Notes: generated by a model not told the origin, from the letters alone. A stretch of DNA of 64,000 nt from an uncultured Flavobacteriaceae bacterium (GCA_947502975.1 CANNBV010000003.1:248001-312000); one strand, 5' to 3'; shown: positions 1 to 9,043, counted from the stretch's first letter. Numbers and translations are program-made.

Positions 1-2
1 CA

Positions 3-2549
3 TTATTTTGATACTATAGTTATTGTATTAGAAATAGCACTTCCATTTAATGTAGCAGAAACCTTTATGTTACTAGCTTTTTTTTCAGATTGCACATATA
101 TTACAGCACGTCCATTATGAGTAACTATTTCATTAATTTTATGTGACTGCACATTCATTTCCCAACCATTATCTACACCAATATTTTTTGCTTCACCTTC
201 AATTGAGAATGTAATTTTGGTATCGGCATCAGTAATGGTAGTGCCATTTTCATCTAAAAGTTTGATATCTACAACAGCTACATCATAACCGTTTGCCAAT
301 ACATCTGTTTTATTAGAATTGATTTCAATTTTTGAGACTGATTCTTGTGACTTTAAAACGTATTCATCAGCTTTGACTCCATTATTATAACCAACAACTT
401 TTAGTTCTCCTTCAACATAGGGCACCATCCATTTTAAAATATGATCATCTTCTACAACATCAGAAAGCGATTGTTTTCCTAATGACTTACCATTTAAAAA
501 TAATTCTGCAGCTTCACAATTTGTGTATGTTTGAACAACAATAGGCTCTTCAGTATTATAATTCCATTTTGGATATACTTTATACCATTCCCAAAGCCTA
601 AGTTTATTCCAAACAGGTGGAGGTGTTAACTGCATTTCAAACTGCCAACCATCTTTTTCAGAATATGAAAATTCCGATTCATTAGCTGGTGTCGTAACCA
701 TATAAACTTTAGGGTTGTCTTTCCATAGGGTTTCAAAAAAATGACCACGGGGTGTTTTAAATCCAGCAAAATCAAAAAGAGAAATATCTAAACCTTTTCT
801 TGGCCAAGGCCCAGCTTCGCCTAAGTAGGCAAAACCTGTCCAAGTAAATATACCTGCAACAAAATCGCGTTCATTTATAGCTTTCCATTCAGAATACGCA
901 TTCCAATTTTCTGAACCTAAAATCTTTAAATCTGGATATGCTTTGTGTGCAACATCATAATCAGATGCTCTATAATTAAAACCAAAAACATCAACAGTTG
1001 TTCCATAACCGCTTACCATACCAATAGATGGCAATACACTACCACAAACTGTTGGTCTAGTAGTATCTTCTTCTTTTACCCATGTTACTAATTTTTTAGC
1101 TATAGTAACCAAAGGATCTACATCCTCAATATTACTTTCAAAAGCTGCTTTTATTTTTTCAGCATCGTAAATAGGTACATACTCGTAACCCGCAGCAGAA
1201 GAATTTGGGTTAACATCATTAAATGTTTCCGAATAATGTGGATAGGTCCATTCTATTTCATTTCCAATACTCCACATAATCACTGAAGGGTGGTTATAAT
1301 CACGTTTTATCAAATCCTTCAAATCACGTTCTGCCCATTCGTTAAACACTTCAGGATATGCTCGAGAAGCTTCTTTTGACGCCGCATTATCACCCAAATA
1401 CACTTTACTTTTCCCTTTGGGTTTACTCCATTCATCAAACGCTTCATCCATTACTAGTAAGCCAATTTCATCACAAACTTCAAGCAATTCAGGTGAATGT
1501 GGATTGTGCGCCAAACGAATTGCATTAGTCCCTATGGATTTCAGTTGTTTTAACCTGAATTCCCAAATAGCTTTCGGCACAGCAGCACCTAAAGCACCAG
1601 CATCATGGTGTAAGTTTACACCCTTTATTTTTAAACGCTTTCTATTTAAAGAAAAGCCAGTATTAGCATCAAAATTAAAAGTTCGGATTCCAAAAGTCTC
1701 AATAGTATCATCTATCAACTTGTCATCTTCAAATACTTCTACTTTAAGTTGATATAGTTTAGGCGTTTCAGTAGACCAAAGTTTTGGATTGTTTAATATA
1801 ATCGTGTTTTCAGATATTGTATTGTCAACAGCTATGATTTCAGATGCAACACTATTTACACCGTCAATAATACTATACTTTAAAGTAATATTTTTTTCTT
1901 CAGAAATATTAGAACTATTAAGCTCCGTCTTAATATTGATACTTGCTGAAGCCTCAGATACTTCAGGTGTAGAAACCTTAACGCCCCATTGTTTGATATG
2001 CAAAGGTGATTTTTTTATCAGTTTTACATGTCTATAAATACCTGAACCAGTGTACCAACGTGAATCTACATAAGCTGTACGATCTACTTTAACGGCAATT
2101 ATATTTTCACTACCATCATAGTTTAGATGTTCTGTAAGATTGTATGTAAAAGAAATATAACCATTTGGGCGCGTACCCAATTTATGTCCGTTAATCCAAA
2201 CAGTAGAATTGTTATAAACACCATCAAATAAAATACTAATGTGTTTGCCTTTGTCGCTCTCATTTAAAGAGAAAGATTTCCGATACCAGCCAATACCACC
2301 TGGAACAAAACCTGTACTTGCTGCTACGTCACCTTCTTTCTGATACCCTTCTTCAATACTCCAATCGTGCGGAACATTTAAAGTACGCCAATCATTATCA
2401 TTAAATTGAGATACTTCTGCATTGGCTACATTACCTAAATGAAATTTCCAATTACTATTAAAGTCTTCAATAACTCGAATTTGTGATGGCTCTGTATCAC
2501 TAGAATGTAATAGGAAAAATAAACTTAAAATTGAATAAAGATATTTCAT
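3..2549 (-). CDS. Glycoside hydrolase family 2 (beta-galactosidase-like), secreted
   Basis: The 848-residue protein has an N-terminal signal peptide (about 1-18) and the GH2 order: sugar-binding domain (about 30-180), Ig-like sandwich (about 190-300), TIM barrel (about 300-610), then a DUF4982-like segment (about 660-735) and a C-terminal invasin/Ig-like domain (about 740-845). The acid/base Glu is in WSIGNE (E431) and the nucleophile is probably E547 in LGSEN. GH2 enzymes release terminal beta-linked sugars from the non-reducing end. It is probably exported to the periplasm or surface for polysaccharide breakdown. It is divergent from a secreted beta-helix protein, which suggests shared polysaccharide use. 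The stop codon lies at positions 3-5, so the gene is complete. The substrate cannot be read from sequence. Confidence 0.9.
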   Translation of the reverse strand: MKYLYSILSLFFLLHSSDTEPSQIRVIEDFNSNWKFHLGNVANAEVSQFNDNDWRTLNVPHDWSIEEGYQKEGDVAASTGFVPGGIGWYRKSFSLNESDKGKHISILFDGVYNNSTVWINGHKLGTRPNGYISFTYNLTEHLNYDGSENIIAVKVDRTAYVDSRWYTGSGIYRHVKLIKKSPLHIKQWGVKVSTPEVSEASASINIKTELNSSNISEEKNITLKYSIIDGVNSVASEIIAVDNTISENTIILNNPKLWSTETPKLYQLKVEVFEDDKLIDDTIETFGIRTFNFDANTGFSLNRKRLKIKGVNLHHDAGALGAAVPKAIWEFRLKQLKSIGTNAIRLAHNPHSPELLEVCDEIGLLVMDEAFDEWSKPKGKSKVYLGDNAASKEASRAYPEVFNEWAERDLKDLIKRDYNHPSVIMWSIGNEIEWTYPHYSETFNDVNPNSSAAGYEYVPIYDAEKIKAAFESNIEDVDPLVTIAKKLVTWVKEEDTTRPTVCGSVLPSIGMVSGYGTTVDVFGFNYRASDYDVAHKAYPDLKILGSENWNAYSEWKAINERDFVAGIFTWTGFAYLGEAGPWPRKGLDISLFDFAGFKTPRGHFFETLWKDNPKVYMVTTPANESEFSYSEKDGWQFEMQLTPPPVWNKLRLWEWYKVYPKWNYNTEEPIVVQTYTNCEAAELFLNGKSLGKQSLSDVVEDDHILKWMVPYVEGELKVVGYNNGVKADEYVLKSQESVSKIEINSNKTDVLANGYDVAVVDIKLLDENGTTITDADTKITFSIEGEAKNIGVDNGWEMNVQSHKINEIVTHNGRAVIYVQSEKKASNIKVSATLNGSAISNTITIVSK

Positions 2550-2573
2550 AAAAAAAGTGTCTTAAGAAGTACC

Positions 2574-2581
2574 CAAAAATA
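2574..2581 (-). promoter_or_regulatory. Candidate -7 promoter element for the GH2 gene
   Basis: On the minus strand this reads TATTTTTG, which fits the Bacteroidota -7 consensus TAnnTTTG, and lies 25 nt upstream of the start codon. No clear -33 TTG is visible at the usual spacing. Confidence 0.35.
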
Positions 2582-2725
2582 CAAACTCGCATTACACATG
2601 AAATATCTTATTCTAACAATAGATTATTTTATTTTGTATGCCTTAATACTGGTTTTTAAGATTTATGAGCAAAATAGTTAACTTAAGTATAAAAATACTT
2701 AACTAAAAAATGAGTTGATATGAAT

Positions 2726-2733
2726 TAAATTTG
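2726..2733 (+). promoter_or_regulatory. Candidate -7 promoter element for the beta-helix gene
   Basis: TAAATTTG fits TAnnTTTG and sits 30 nt before ATG 2764. An in-frame TTG at 2731 overlaps this element, which argues for the later ATG as the real start. Confidence 0.4.
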
Positions 2734-2763
2734 CGAATCTTTAATTTTCAAATGTTTCCTTTT

Positions 2764-4683
2764 ATGAAGTTATCCAAAATACTATCACTGGTGATGATCT
2801 CCTTTGTAACATATGTAGTTGAAGCAAAAGATATTTATGTTGCCAAAACGGGTAATGATAAGAATATGGGAACATTTTCCAAACCTTATTTAACGATTTC
2901 TAAAGCAGCAAGTGTTGCAAAAGCTGGGGATATTGTTTGCATAAGAGAAGGGGTTTACGAAGAAACACTTTCTCCAAAATATTCTGGCACAAAAAACAAC
3001 CCAATTGTTTTTAAAAGTTATCAAAATGAAAAAGTAATAATTACTGCAATGCAATCTTTATCAAACTGGATTGAAGACGGGAATGGTATTTGGAAAACAG
3101 CTATAGATTGGGATCTAGGTCAACGTAATTTTGTAATGCATCAATCTAAAGTATTAGATTTAGCAAGATGGCCTAATAACATTGACGGTGAGCGTTTTAC
3201 GTTAAACTCATTACGTAACGATGGTGGCAGTAATGGCTTTACTAAAAAAGACGCATTTTTAAAAGATTCAGATATTCCGAATTGGCAATGGCAAAACGGA
3301 GGCTCTATTATGTTTTATGGTGATAGACCTGGCTCTGGATGGACAACTTGGAAAGCCTGGATAAAAGGCACATCTAAAAAAAGAGTGAGCTTTGATGTTT
3401 CAAAAAATTATAAATGGATTTTAGAATACCATCCGCCAAAAGATAAGGGTGATTACTTTTTAGAAGGTATAAAAGAAGCATTAGATTATCAAAACGAATG
3501 GTATTTTGATTCAGAAGAAAAAATACTTTACGTGAAACTTCCTGACGGTAAGGAACCTATTGATGGTGATATAAAAATGTCTAAACGTACCATCGCTGTA
3601 GATTTAAATAATCGTAATTACATTCACCTTGAAAATCTAGCATTTTTTGGTGGTAGTATTGAAATTGAAGGTATTGGTAATACCTTATTTGGAAATACAG
3701 TGCTTTATGGAAGTATGACACGAGGTATTTCGCCTGATTATTGTGCTAATACTAATGCCGTTTATATTAAGAAAAATGCCGAAAATACTATTATAGAAAA
3801 ATGTGAAGTTGGTTTTGGTGATGGCACAGGTATTTGGGACTCTGGAAGAACAACAACAATTAAGAACAGCTATATTCACGATTTTGGAATGCTAGGAAGT
3901 TACGATGCACCAGTGATGATGCGAGGAAAATTAGGAGCTAAGATTTTAAATTGTAAAATTACTAATGGCGGTAGAGATGCGTTGCAAATTGTATCTAAAG
4001 GTGCAGAAGTAGCCTATAATGATATCTCATTCAGTAATTTAATATCTGATGATTGTGGTTTATTATATACTATCGGAAATAATTTACATATGAAAATACA
4101 CCATAACTGGTTTCATGATGCAGAGAGTAGAGGAAAACTAAAAAAAGCTGCAGGTATTTATCTGGATAATAGCGCTACAGATGTTGATGTGTATAGAAAT
4201 GTAGTTTGGAATGTAGAATGGACAGCCATACAAATGAATTGGAACGTAACAAACGTAAATATTTTTAATAATACTTTGGTTAAGGCGAAAGGTGGTACTA
4301 TGGGCGCATGGCACAAGGCTGGAACAAAATTTTCTAATGTTAAAATTTGGAATAATATTACTGATGTTGAAGCGTCTGATAAATCTGGAAATCAAGAATC
4401 TGAGTTTACTTGGGAACCTCAAGCGGATAAACAAAACAACATCATTACCAAACTAGGCTTCTTAGATTACTCTGACAATAATTATCAACTTTCGGAAATT
4501 TCATTAGCAAAAGATGCTGGTAAATTCGTCCCAAAGTTTACTGATGATTTTATTGGTACAAAACCTGATCTTGGTGCTTACGAATTTGGAGAAGAACCAT
4601 GGATCCCAGGTGTAGACTGGGATATTACAAATGGCCCTAGAGGTATATGTTATGGTCTGCCAGGTGAATCTTGTTACCAATAA
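2764..4683 (+). CDS. Secreted right-handed parallel beta-helix protein, probable polysaccharide-active enzyme
   Basis: From ATG 2764 the product has 639 residues with a signal peptide ending near VVEA. The mature start (DIYVAKTGND..GT..KPYLTISKA) is the DUF1565-like opening of many secreted beta-helix enzymes, and the middle of the protein carries many short Asn-rich turns (IENCEV-, NNTLV-, IWNNI-like) expected of stacked beta-helix coils. Families with this fold include polysaccharide lyases and GH110/GH120/GH141-type hydrolases, but no catalytic signature allowed a choice. An upstream in-frame TTG at 2731 would add 11 residues ahead of the signal peptide and is less likely. It is divergent from the GH2 gene, so the two probably serve the same carbohydrate. 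Confidence 0.75.
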   Translation: MKLSKILSLVMISFVTYVVEAKDIYVAKTGNDKNMGTFSKPYLTISKAASVAKAGDIVCIREGVYEETLSPKYSGTKNNPIVFKSYQNEKVIITAMQSLSNWIEDGNGIWKTAIDWDLGQRNFVMHQSKVLDLARWPNNIDGERFTLNSLRNDGGSNGFTKKDAFLKDSDIPNWQWQNGGSIMFYGDRPGSGWTTWKAWIKGTSKKRVSFDVSKNYKWILEYHPPKDKGDYFLEGIKEALDYQNEWYFDSEEKILYVKLPDGKEPIDGDIKMSKRTIAVDLNNRNYIHLENLAFFGGSIEIEGIGNTLFGNTVLYGSMTRGISPDYCANTNAVYIKKNAENTIIEKCEVGFGDGTGIWDSGRTTTIKNSYIHDFGMLGSYDAPVMMRGKLGAKILNCKITNGGRDALQIVSKGAEVAYNDISFSNLISDDCGLLYTIGNNLHMKIHHNWFHDAESRGKLKKAAGIYLDNSATDVDVYRNVVWNVEWTAIQMNWNVTNVNIFNNTLVKAKGGTMGAWHKAGTKFSNVKIWNNITDVEASDKSGNQESEFTWEPQADKQNNIITKLGFLDYSDNNYQLSEISLAKDAGKFVPKFTDDFIGTKPDLGAYEFGEEPWIPGVDWDITNGPRGICYGLPGESCYQ

Positions 4684-4692
4684 GAAAATAAA

Positions 4693-5280
4693 TTAGCACT
4701 TATTTAAAAACATAATTTTTAATTCTCCACTATCTCTAAAAATAGTAAAAGGTATTTGTTCTAATGTACAACGAGGCTCTATAGTAAATTGTATACTACC
4801 TTTTACAAAAAAATCTTTATCAGTTTTAAACTTTATTTTTTGTGCATAAGTTGTGTTTTGTCTTATCCAATTTACTTTACCGTCTACATAGGGATGAGGA
4901 TCATTTTCTTCAACAGACAGAGGCGATTCTGAGAGTTTATCTAAAAATTCTAACTTATTATTCTCTTCAAGAATAATCTTAAACTTTCCTGAAAAATCTC
5001 TCTTAGCATTTGGAGACACAAAATGTGCGCCGTTATATAATCGCATATCTATAATAAAATCGCATATATCATTTTCAAGAGGTTGTAGTTTAAAATTAAT
5101 ATCATATGGTTTATAACCATCATTAACATTATCAAAAGCAAAAGCAGAAATAAAACTTGATTGATGTTTAGGTTTAGCATATGTAGCTGCTATACTTACC
5201 ACTTCGTTTTTTTGATTTTCAGTTTTTGATGTACAACTTGTAGTTATCACACACAGTAAAAAAATAATAGCTATTTTCAT
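4693..5280 (-). CDS. Hypothetical lipoprotein
   Basis: The protein has 195 residues with a typical lipoprotein signal (TTSC, acylated C16) and a mature part rich in beta strands. It ends FLNKC. I do not recognise a family. The gene is divergent from the membrane winged-helix regulator at 5431, and the repeat array between them could control both, so it may be that regulator's target or partner. It converges on the beta-helix gene with a 9-bp gap. Confidence 0.7.
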   Translation of the reverse strand: MKIAIIFLLCVITTSCTSKTENQKNEVVSIAATYAKPKHQSSFISAFAFDNVNDGYKPYDINFKLQPLENDICDFIIDMRLYNGAHFVSPNAKRDFSGKFKIILEENNKLEFLDKLSESPLSVEENDPHPYVDGKVNWIRQNTTYAQKIKFKTDKDFFVKGSIQFTIEPRCTLEQIPFTIFRDSGELKIMFLNKC

Positions 5281-5307
5281 TTTTTGATGATTTAAAAATT
5301 AATACAA

Positions 5308-5376
5308 TGTAAAACTAGATTAGGATGTTCTTAAAAGTGTCAAAAAAATGTAAAAGAAGTGTCAACCAGTGTAAAA
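5308..5376 (+). promoter_or_regulatory. Phased direct repeats TGTMAA, candidate OmpR/PhoB-type operator
   Basis: TGTAAA or TGTCAA hexamers start at 5308, 5338, 5349, 5360 and 5370, so the last four are 11, 11 and 10 bp apart. A weaker TGTTCT starts at 5326. Direct half-sites spaced one helical turn apart are the usual target of OmpR/PhoB-type winged helices. The array lies between a lipoprotein gene and a gene encoding just such a domain. Confidence 0.5.
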
Positions 5377-5430
5377 TTTGAGAAAATTGTGTGTTATTTA
5401 CATGATATTATCAATAATAAAACTTTAATA

Positions 5431-6261
5431 GTGATCAAAAAACTACTTTTAAGTATACTAATATGTGTTTGTTTTTCTTGTACAAAACAAACACATCAAG
5501 AAAGTAAAATCATAAAAATTGCTTTGAGAGATGTTGGTGATAAGCTATTGCGTAGTAATAATGATTCTACATCGGTTGTAAAACCTGTAGTAGCTTTAAA
5601 TAATAACACGTATCAAATAACTTTTGAAAAACCTCTAGTGATTCAACCAGACACATTGGTGAACATTGTAAAAACAAGTTTTAAAAAAGCTAATTTATCT
5701 CAGCACTATATCACTGAAGTTTTAGAATGTAATGCTAATGAAGTAGCATATAGCTATGTGATTAAATTGGATGTAGAACAAAGCTTAGTATCGTGTAGTG
5801 GCAGAGAATTGCAAAAAGCATGTTATACCATTCAGGTAAGTTTCATCAACTCTAGTGCTACTTTATATCAATATTTAAAATACCTAATTCCATTGGTAAT
5901 ATTCATTTTTGCTTTTTTAATATATCGAAAAAAGTCAAATAGAACTGGCATATCAAAAAATAGCAGTTTTAAGTCTATTGGAGGCTTTAAGTTTTATCCA
6001 GATCAAAACAAATTGATAAGAGAAGCCATTGAAATAGCATTGTCAAAAAAAGAATGTGAATTATTAGCTTTATTTGTAGCTAGACCAAATGAAATTATAA
6101 AACGAGAAGAATTAACAAAACGTGTTTGGGAAGATAATGGTGTTATTGTTGGGAGAAGCTTAGATACTTACATTTCTAAATTGCGTAAAAAACTTCAAAG
6201 TGATGATACTATTAAACTGACTAACGTACACGGCATAGGCTATAAGTTGGAGGTAACATAA
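5431..6261 (+). CDS. Membrane-spanning one-component regulator with C-terminal OmpR-type winged helix
   Basis: I place the start at GTG 5431, giving 276 residues with a lipoprotein-like signal (CVCFSC, C17). An earlier in-frame GTG at 5359 would put 24 residues before the signal peptide and would start inside the repeat array. A periplasmic region (about 18-148) is followed by one membrane helix (about 149-166) and a C-terminal winged helix (about 182-275) containing the KRVWEDN and DTYISKLRKKL segments and ending HGIGYKLEV, typical of Trans_reg_C. The order is the reverse of ToxR/CadC. It probably senses an envelope signal and controls itself and the divergent lipoprotein. No kinase partner is adjacent and no receiver domain is present. 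Confidence 0.8.
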   Translation: MIKKLLLSILICVCFSCTKQTHQESKIIKIALRDVGDKLLRSNNDSTSVVKPVVALNNNTYQITFEKPLVIQPDTLVNIVKTSFKKANLSQHYITEVLECNANEVAYSYVIKLDVEQSLVSCSGRELQKACYTIQVSFINSSATLYQYLKYLIPLVIFIFAFLIYRKKSNRTGISKNSSFKSIGGFKFYPDQNKLIREAIEIALSKKECELLALFVARPNEIIKREELTKRVWEDNGVIVGRSLDTYISKLRKKLQSDDTIKLTNVHGIGYKLEVT

Positions 6262-6273
6262 AACAAACACTTA

Positions 6274-7170
6274 TCACTTCTCAATCACCAATTGTTGCCC
6301 AATTTTTAATACAGAATTTCTTCTTATAGTATTGACTTTGCATAAAGACGCTATTGTAACGTTATTACGCTTTGAAATTCTAGACAAAGTATCCCCAGGT
6401 TTTACAATATAAATAGAGCGTTGTTTTATTAAACTAGCTAATGCCTCTGCTTCAGAAAGTAGTGGTTTTATTTTACTTTGACGTTTGGAACTGTGGGCTA
6501 TGGGCTGTGTCCATTTTTTAGTTACCCAAAGTTCATTTGCTCTAATTTGATTATTATCATCAAACTTAAAAAGATATTCTGGATTTATAGAAACACCTTT
6601 ATAATTTACCACTAAATGCAAATGACTACCTCGTGCATTTCCAGACACACCGCCTTTGCCTAAATATGCACCTCTACGTACAGTGTCATTTTCTTTGACA
6701 CCGTATTTAGATAAATGTGCGTACACGGTTTCTAAGCCATTGTAGTGCCTTACAACAACAGTTCTGCCATGACCACGAGTGTATCTTGCCATACGCACAA
6801 TACCTTCAAACATAGTAAAAATACTATCACCAGTAATTAAATCAATGTCAATACCCTTGTGTGGTCTTCCGTGTCGCCACCCGTATCTGGATGTCACCAC
6901 TTTTCTCTTTCCGATAGGTGAAAAATATGTAGAATCTTTAAATTTTAATTGTAATGGAAACTTTGGTTCTTTTGCGTATTTGTATGGATTGTAAACTGTG
7001 CTAATCCAATATTCACCTGTAATATCCACTGGTTTTGATTTAGAAGAATCTATAACAGTAGTAACAGAGTCTTCAACAATATCAATATGTATGGGTTGTA
7101 AGAAGTCGTATTTTTGAGCATACAAGCTTACGCTTAACAACAATAAAACAGTTAGGGTGAGGGATTTCAT
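6274..7170 (-). CDS. M23 family metallopeptidase with C-terminal LysM domain
   Basis: The protein has 298 residues with a signal peptide ending LYAQ. The peptidase M23 (lysostaphin-like) domain (about 88-200) shows H104 and D108 in HKGID and the HLH pair H183/H185, the expected Zn ligands and catalytic His. A LysM repeat follows at about 253-297 (YIVKPGDTLSRIS). It should cut peptide cross-links of peptidoglycan in the periplasm, with LysM holding it on glycan strands. Length and domain order match common flavobacterial M23/LysM hydrolases. It is convergent with the winged-helix regulator, 12 bp apart. Confidence 0.9.
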   Translation of the reverse strand: MKSLTLTVLLLLSVSLYAQKYDFLQPIHIDIVEDSVTTVIDSSKSKPVDITGEYWISTVYNPYKYAKEPKFPLQLKFKDSTYFSPIGKRKVVTSRYGWRHGRPHKGIDIDLITGDSIFTMFEGIVRMARYTRGHGRTVVVRHYNGLETVYAHLSKYGVKENDTVRRGAYLGKGGVSGNARGSHLHLVVNYKGVSINPEYLFKFDDNNQIRANELWVTKKWTQPIAHSSKRQSKIKPLLSEAEALASLIKQRSIYIVKPGDTLSRISKRNNVTIASLCKVNTIRRNSVLKIGQQLVIEK

Positions 7171-7379
7171 TGGTTAAAATGTCGGATTAAATTTTCCGTG
7201 GTACGAATTTAAGAAAAAATAATGTGTTTTTTAAATGCGTTTTATACTGAGTTTTGAAATGATATTTCGCAATATTTTTTGTATATCTACTAAAAATACA
7301 GGAATTTGCTTTAATTAGGGCGTATTATTCGTAAATTAGACGCTTCTTATACCAATAGAGCATATTCCTGATGTGCTTT

Positions 7380-7408
7380 GATGTTATTTGAATGTTCTAA
7401 ATAACATC
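7380..7408 (+). promoter_or_regulatory. Leader hairpin before the cold-shock-domain gene
   Basis: GATGTTATTT (7380-7389) and AAATAACATC (7399-7408) are perfect 10-bp inverted arms around a 9-nt loop, ending 27 nt before ATG 7436. No T-tract follows, so it is not a typical terminator. It could be an mRNA leader structure or an operator. Confidence 0.45.
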
Positions 7409-7435
7409 ATAAAAAAATTAATTTTAAAATCATAC

Positions 7436-7897
7436 ATGGCAAAATCGCAACAGACTTACAGTAAAAGTGAAAAAGAAAAAAAACGCTTAAAAAAGCGAGA
7501 AGACAAGAAGAAAAAAATGGAAGCACGTAAGCTTGCTAAGGAAGAGAATGGAAGTAAGGGGATTGAGTTTGCCTATGTAGATCATAACGGTCACCTTACG
7601 GATACACCACCAGATCCTTCTAAAAAAGTAAAAATTAAAGCAAAGCACATAGAAGTTAGTATTCCTAAAACTTTAGAAAGTGAAAAAGAAGAAGTAGATT
7701 ATGTGAGACAGGGTACGGTATCATTTTTTGATAGTTCAAAAGGGTTTGGCTTTATTGTGGATTCAGAAAACCAAGAAAAATATTTTACTCACATTAGTGG
7801 TTTAATTGATGAAATTACTGAAAACGATAAAGTGTCTTTTGAGTTAGAAAAAGGCCAACGTGGTATGAATGCTGTTAAAGTTACTTTGGTAAAGTAG
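7436..7897 (+). CDS. Cold-shock-domain protein with lysine-rich N-terminal extension
   Basis: From ATG 7436 the product has 153 residues. Residues 1-40 are highly charged (K/E/R-rich), and the C-terminal cold-shock domain (about 91-152) carries RNP1 KGFGFI (102-107) and an RNP2-like YFTHIS (116-121). The fold binds single-stranded RNA or DNA, so an RNA-chaperone role in the cytoplasm is likely. MAKSQQ-type starts are usual for this flavobacterial family, and the in-frame TTG at 7388 lies inside the leader hairpin, so ATG 7436 is preferred. The gene stands alone, with a hairpin in its leader and a strong terminator after it. Confidence 0.9.
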   Translation: MAKSQQTYSKSEKEKKRLKKREDKKKKMEARKLAKEENGSKGIEFAYVDHNGHLTDTPPDPSKKVKIKAKHIEVSIPKTLESEKEEVDYVRQGTVSFFDSSKGFGFIVDSENQEKYFTHISGLIDEITENDKVSFELEKGQRGMNAVKVTLVK

Positions 7898-7921
7898 TTT
7901 TTAAACTTTAAAATATTTGTA

Positions 7922-7955
7922 AAACCCATTACTTTAAAAAGTGATGGGTTTTTTT
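7922..7955 (+). terminator. Rho-independent terminator after the cold-shock gene
   Basis: A 14-bp stem (7922-7935 with 7938-7951, one G-T pair) is followed by a run of T to 7955. It may also serve rlmF on the minus strand, because the A-run on the left gives a T-run there. Confidence 0.85.
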
Positions 7956-7975
7956 ATGATCTAGTATATAGTACG

Positions 7976-8848
7976 CTAAAACCACCACATTATAAATCGA
8001 CTTTTCTTGTGTCCTTGTGACATAGGGATAATCTCGTAATTAGCTTTTATCTTTTTTAATTGTTTTTCAATTTTAGGCAAATTATTTGCTTTAGAAACTA
8101 AACTTGTAAATACTTTCACTTGATCTTTGAATAATACACTTTCTTTAACTAATCTTTTAATAAAAAGCGCTTCACCACCATTGCACCAAAGCTCGTGAGC
8201 CTGTCCCTGAAAATTAAGTAAATTGGTTTTTGTGTTACTGACATTACCCAAATTATGATGTTTTTGTAGTGATCCTTTTATAGCTTCAGCTTCTGACTTA
8301 TGAAATGGCGGATTGCAAACTGTGAAATCAAATTGTTCATTGGTTTTTATGCAATTCCTTAAAAGAAAGCTCTTGTTTTCTTGGTGTCTTATTTCAACCT
8401 TACTTTGTAAACTACTTGTAGATTGAATATTACTTTTGGCTATTTTTACTGAGTTCGAATCGCTTTCTGTCCCTACCATGGACCAACCAAAATATTGAGC
8501 ACCTAAAATGCAATAAATACTATTAGCACCACAACCAATATCTAAGCCTCTTACTTCTGTGCTCTTTTGAATATTGATTTTTTTTAAAAGAATGTCTTGT
8601 ATGTATAATAAATAATCTAATCGACCAGGAATAGGAGGGATGAGGTAGCCTTTAGGTAAGTCATACGATTCTAACTTAAAATCTGCTAAAAGCAAAGCCT
8701 TGTTTAATGCATAAACAGTATTTGAATCTCCAAAATCAATAGTTTTTATCCCAGAAGGGTTTAAAATGATATGTGTCTTTAATTCAGAATTATGACTAGC
8801 TAATCGCTCAAAATCATAATCGGATTGGTATGGATTTTCTGTATGCAT
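7976..8848 (-). CDS. rlmF: 23S rRNA (adenine(1618)-N6)-methyltransferase RlmF
   Basis: The protein has 290 residues. SAM-binding motif I is GLDIGCGANS (101-110) and the amino-methyltransferase motif IV is NPPF (179-182). The N-terminal NPYQSDYDFERLA segment and the IPPIPGRLDYL segment are characteristic of RlmF (YbiN), which methylates A1618 (E. coli numbering) of 23S rRNA in the cytoplasm. The length fits the family. It stands alone and converges on the cold-shock gene across a shared terminator. Confidence 0.92.
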   Translation of the reverse strand: MHTENPYQSDYDFERLASHNSELKTHIILNPSGIKTIDFGDSNTVYALNKALLLADFKLESYDLPKGYLIPPIPGRLDYLLYIQDILLKKINIQKSTEVRGLDIGCGANSIYCILGAQYFGWSMVGTESDSNSVKIAKSNIQSTSSLQSKVEIRHQENKSFLLRNCIKTNEQFDFTVCNPPFHKSEAEAIKGSLQKHHNLGNVSNTKTNLLNFQGQAHELWCNGGEALFIKRLVKESVLFKDQVKVFTSLVSKANNLPKIEKQLKKIKANYEIIPMSQGHKKSRFIMWWF

Positions 8849-9043
8849 AATACTGTAAAGGTATGAGATTAATGATTGTATTTACTAGTATTATTACCAT
8901 TTTACTTACCGAGACTATAGTTATAACGAATATTTAATCTAATACTGCACATATAACTTAAAACCTTGCAAAAAAAGATTCTCTATGTCATAATCGATTA
9001 TGTGAAACTACTTTGGCTTTTTATTAACCCAAAATATATTAAA

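Noticed and set aside
1417-1752. Plus-strand open frame inside the GH2 gene
   Set aside because: It lies wholly antisense to a well-supported gene and has no family features.
2731-2763. TTG start for the beta-helix gene
   Set aside because: It overlaps the TAAATTTG promoter-like box and precedes the signal peptide; ATG 2764 is preferred.
5359-5430. Early GTG start for the winged-helix regulator
   Set aside because: It lies inside the TGTMAA array and would place 24 residues before the signal peptide.
8453-8461. TTCGAATC, resembling a tRNA T-loop
   Set aside because: It is inside rlmF coding sequence and no cloverleaf arms flank it.
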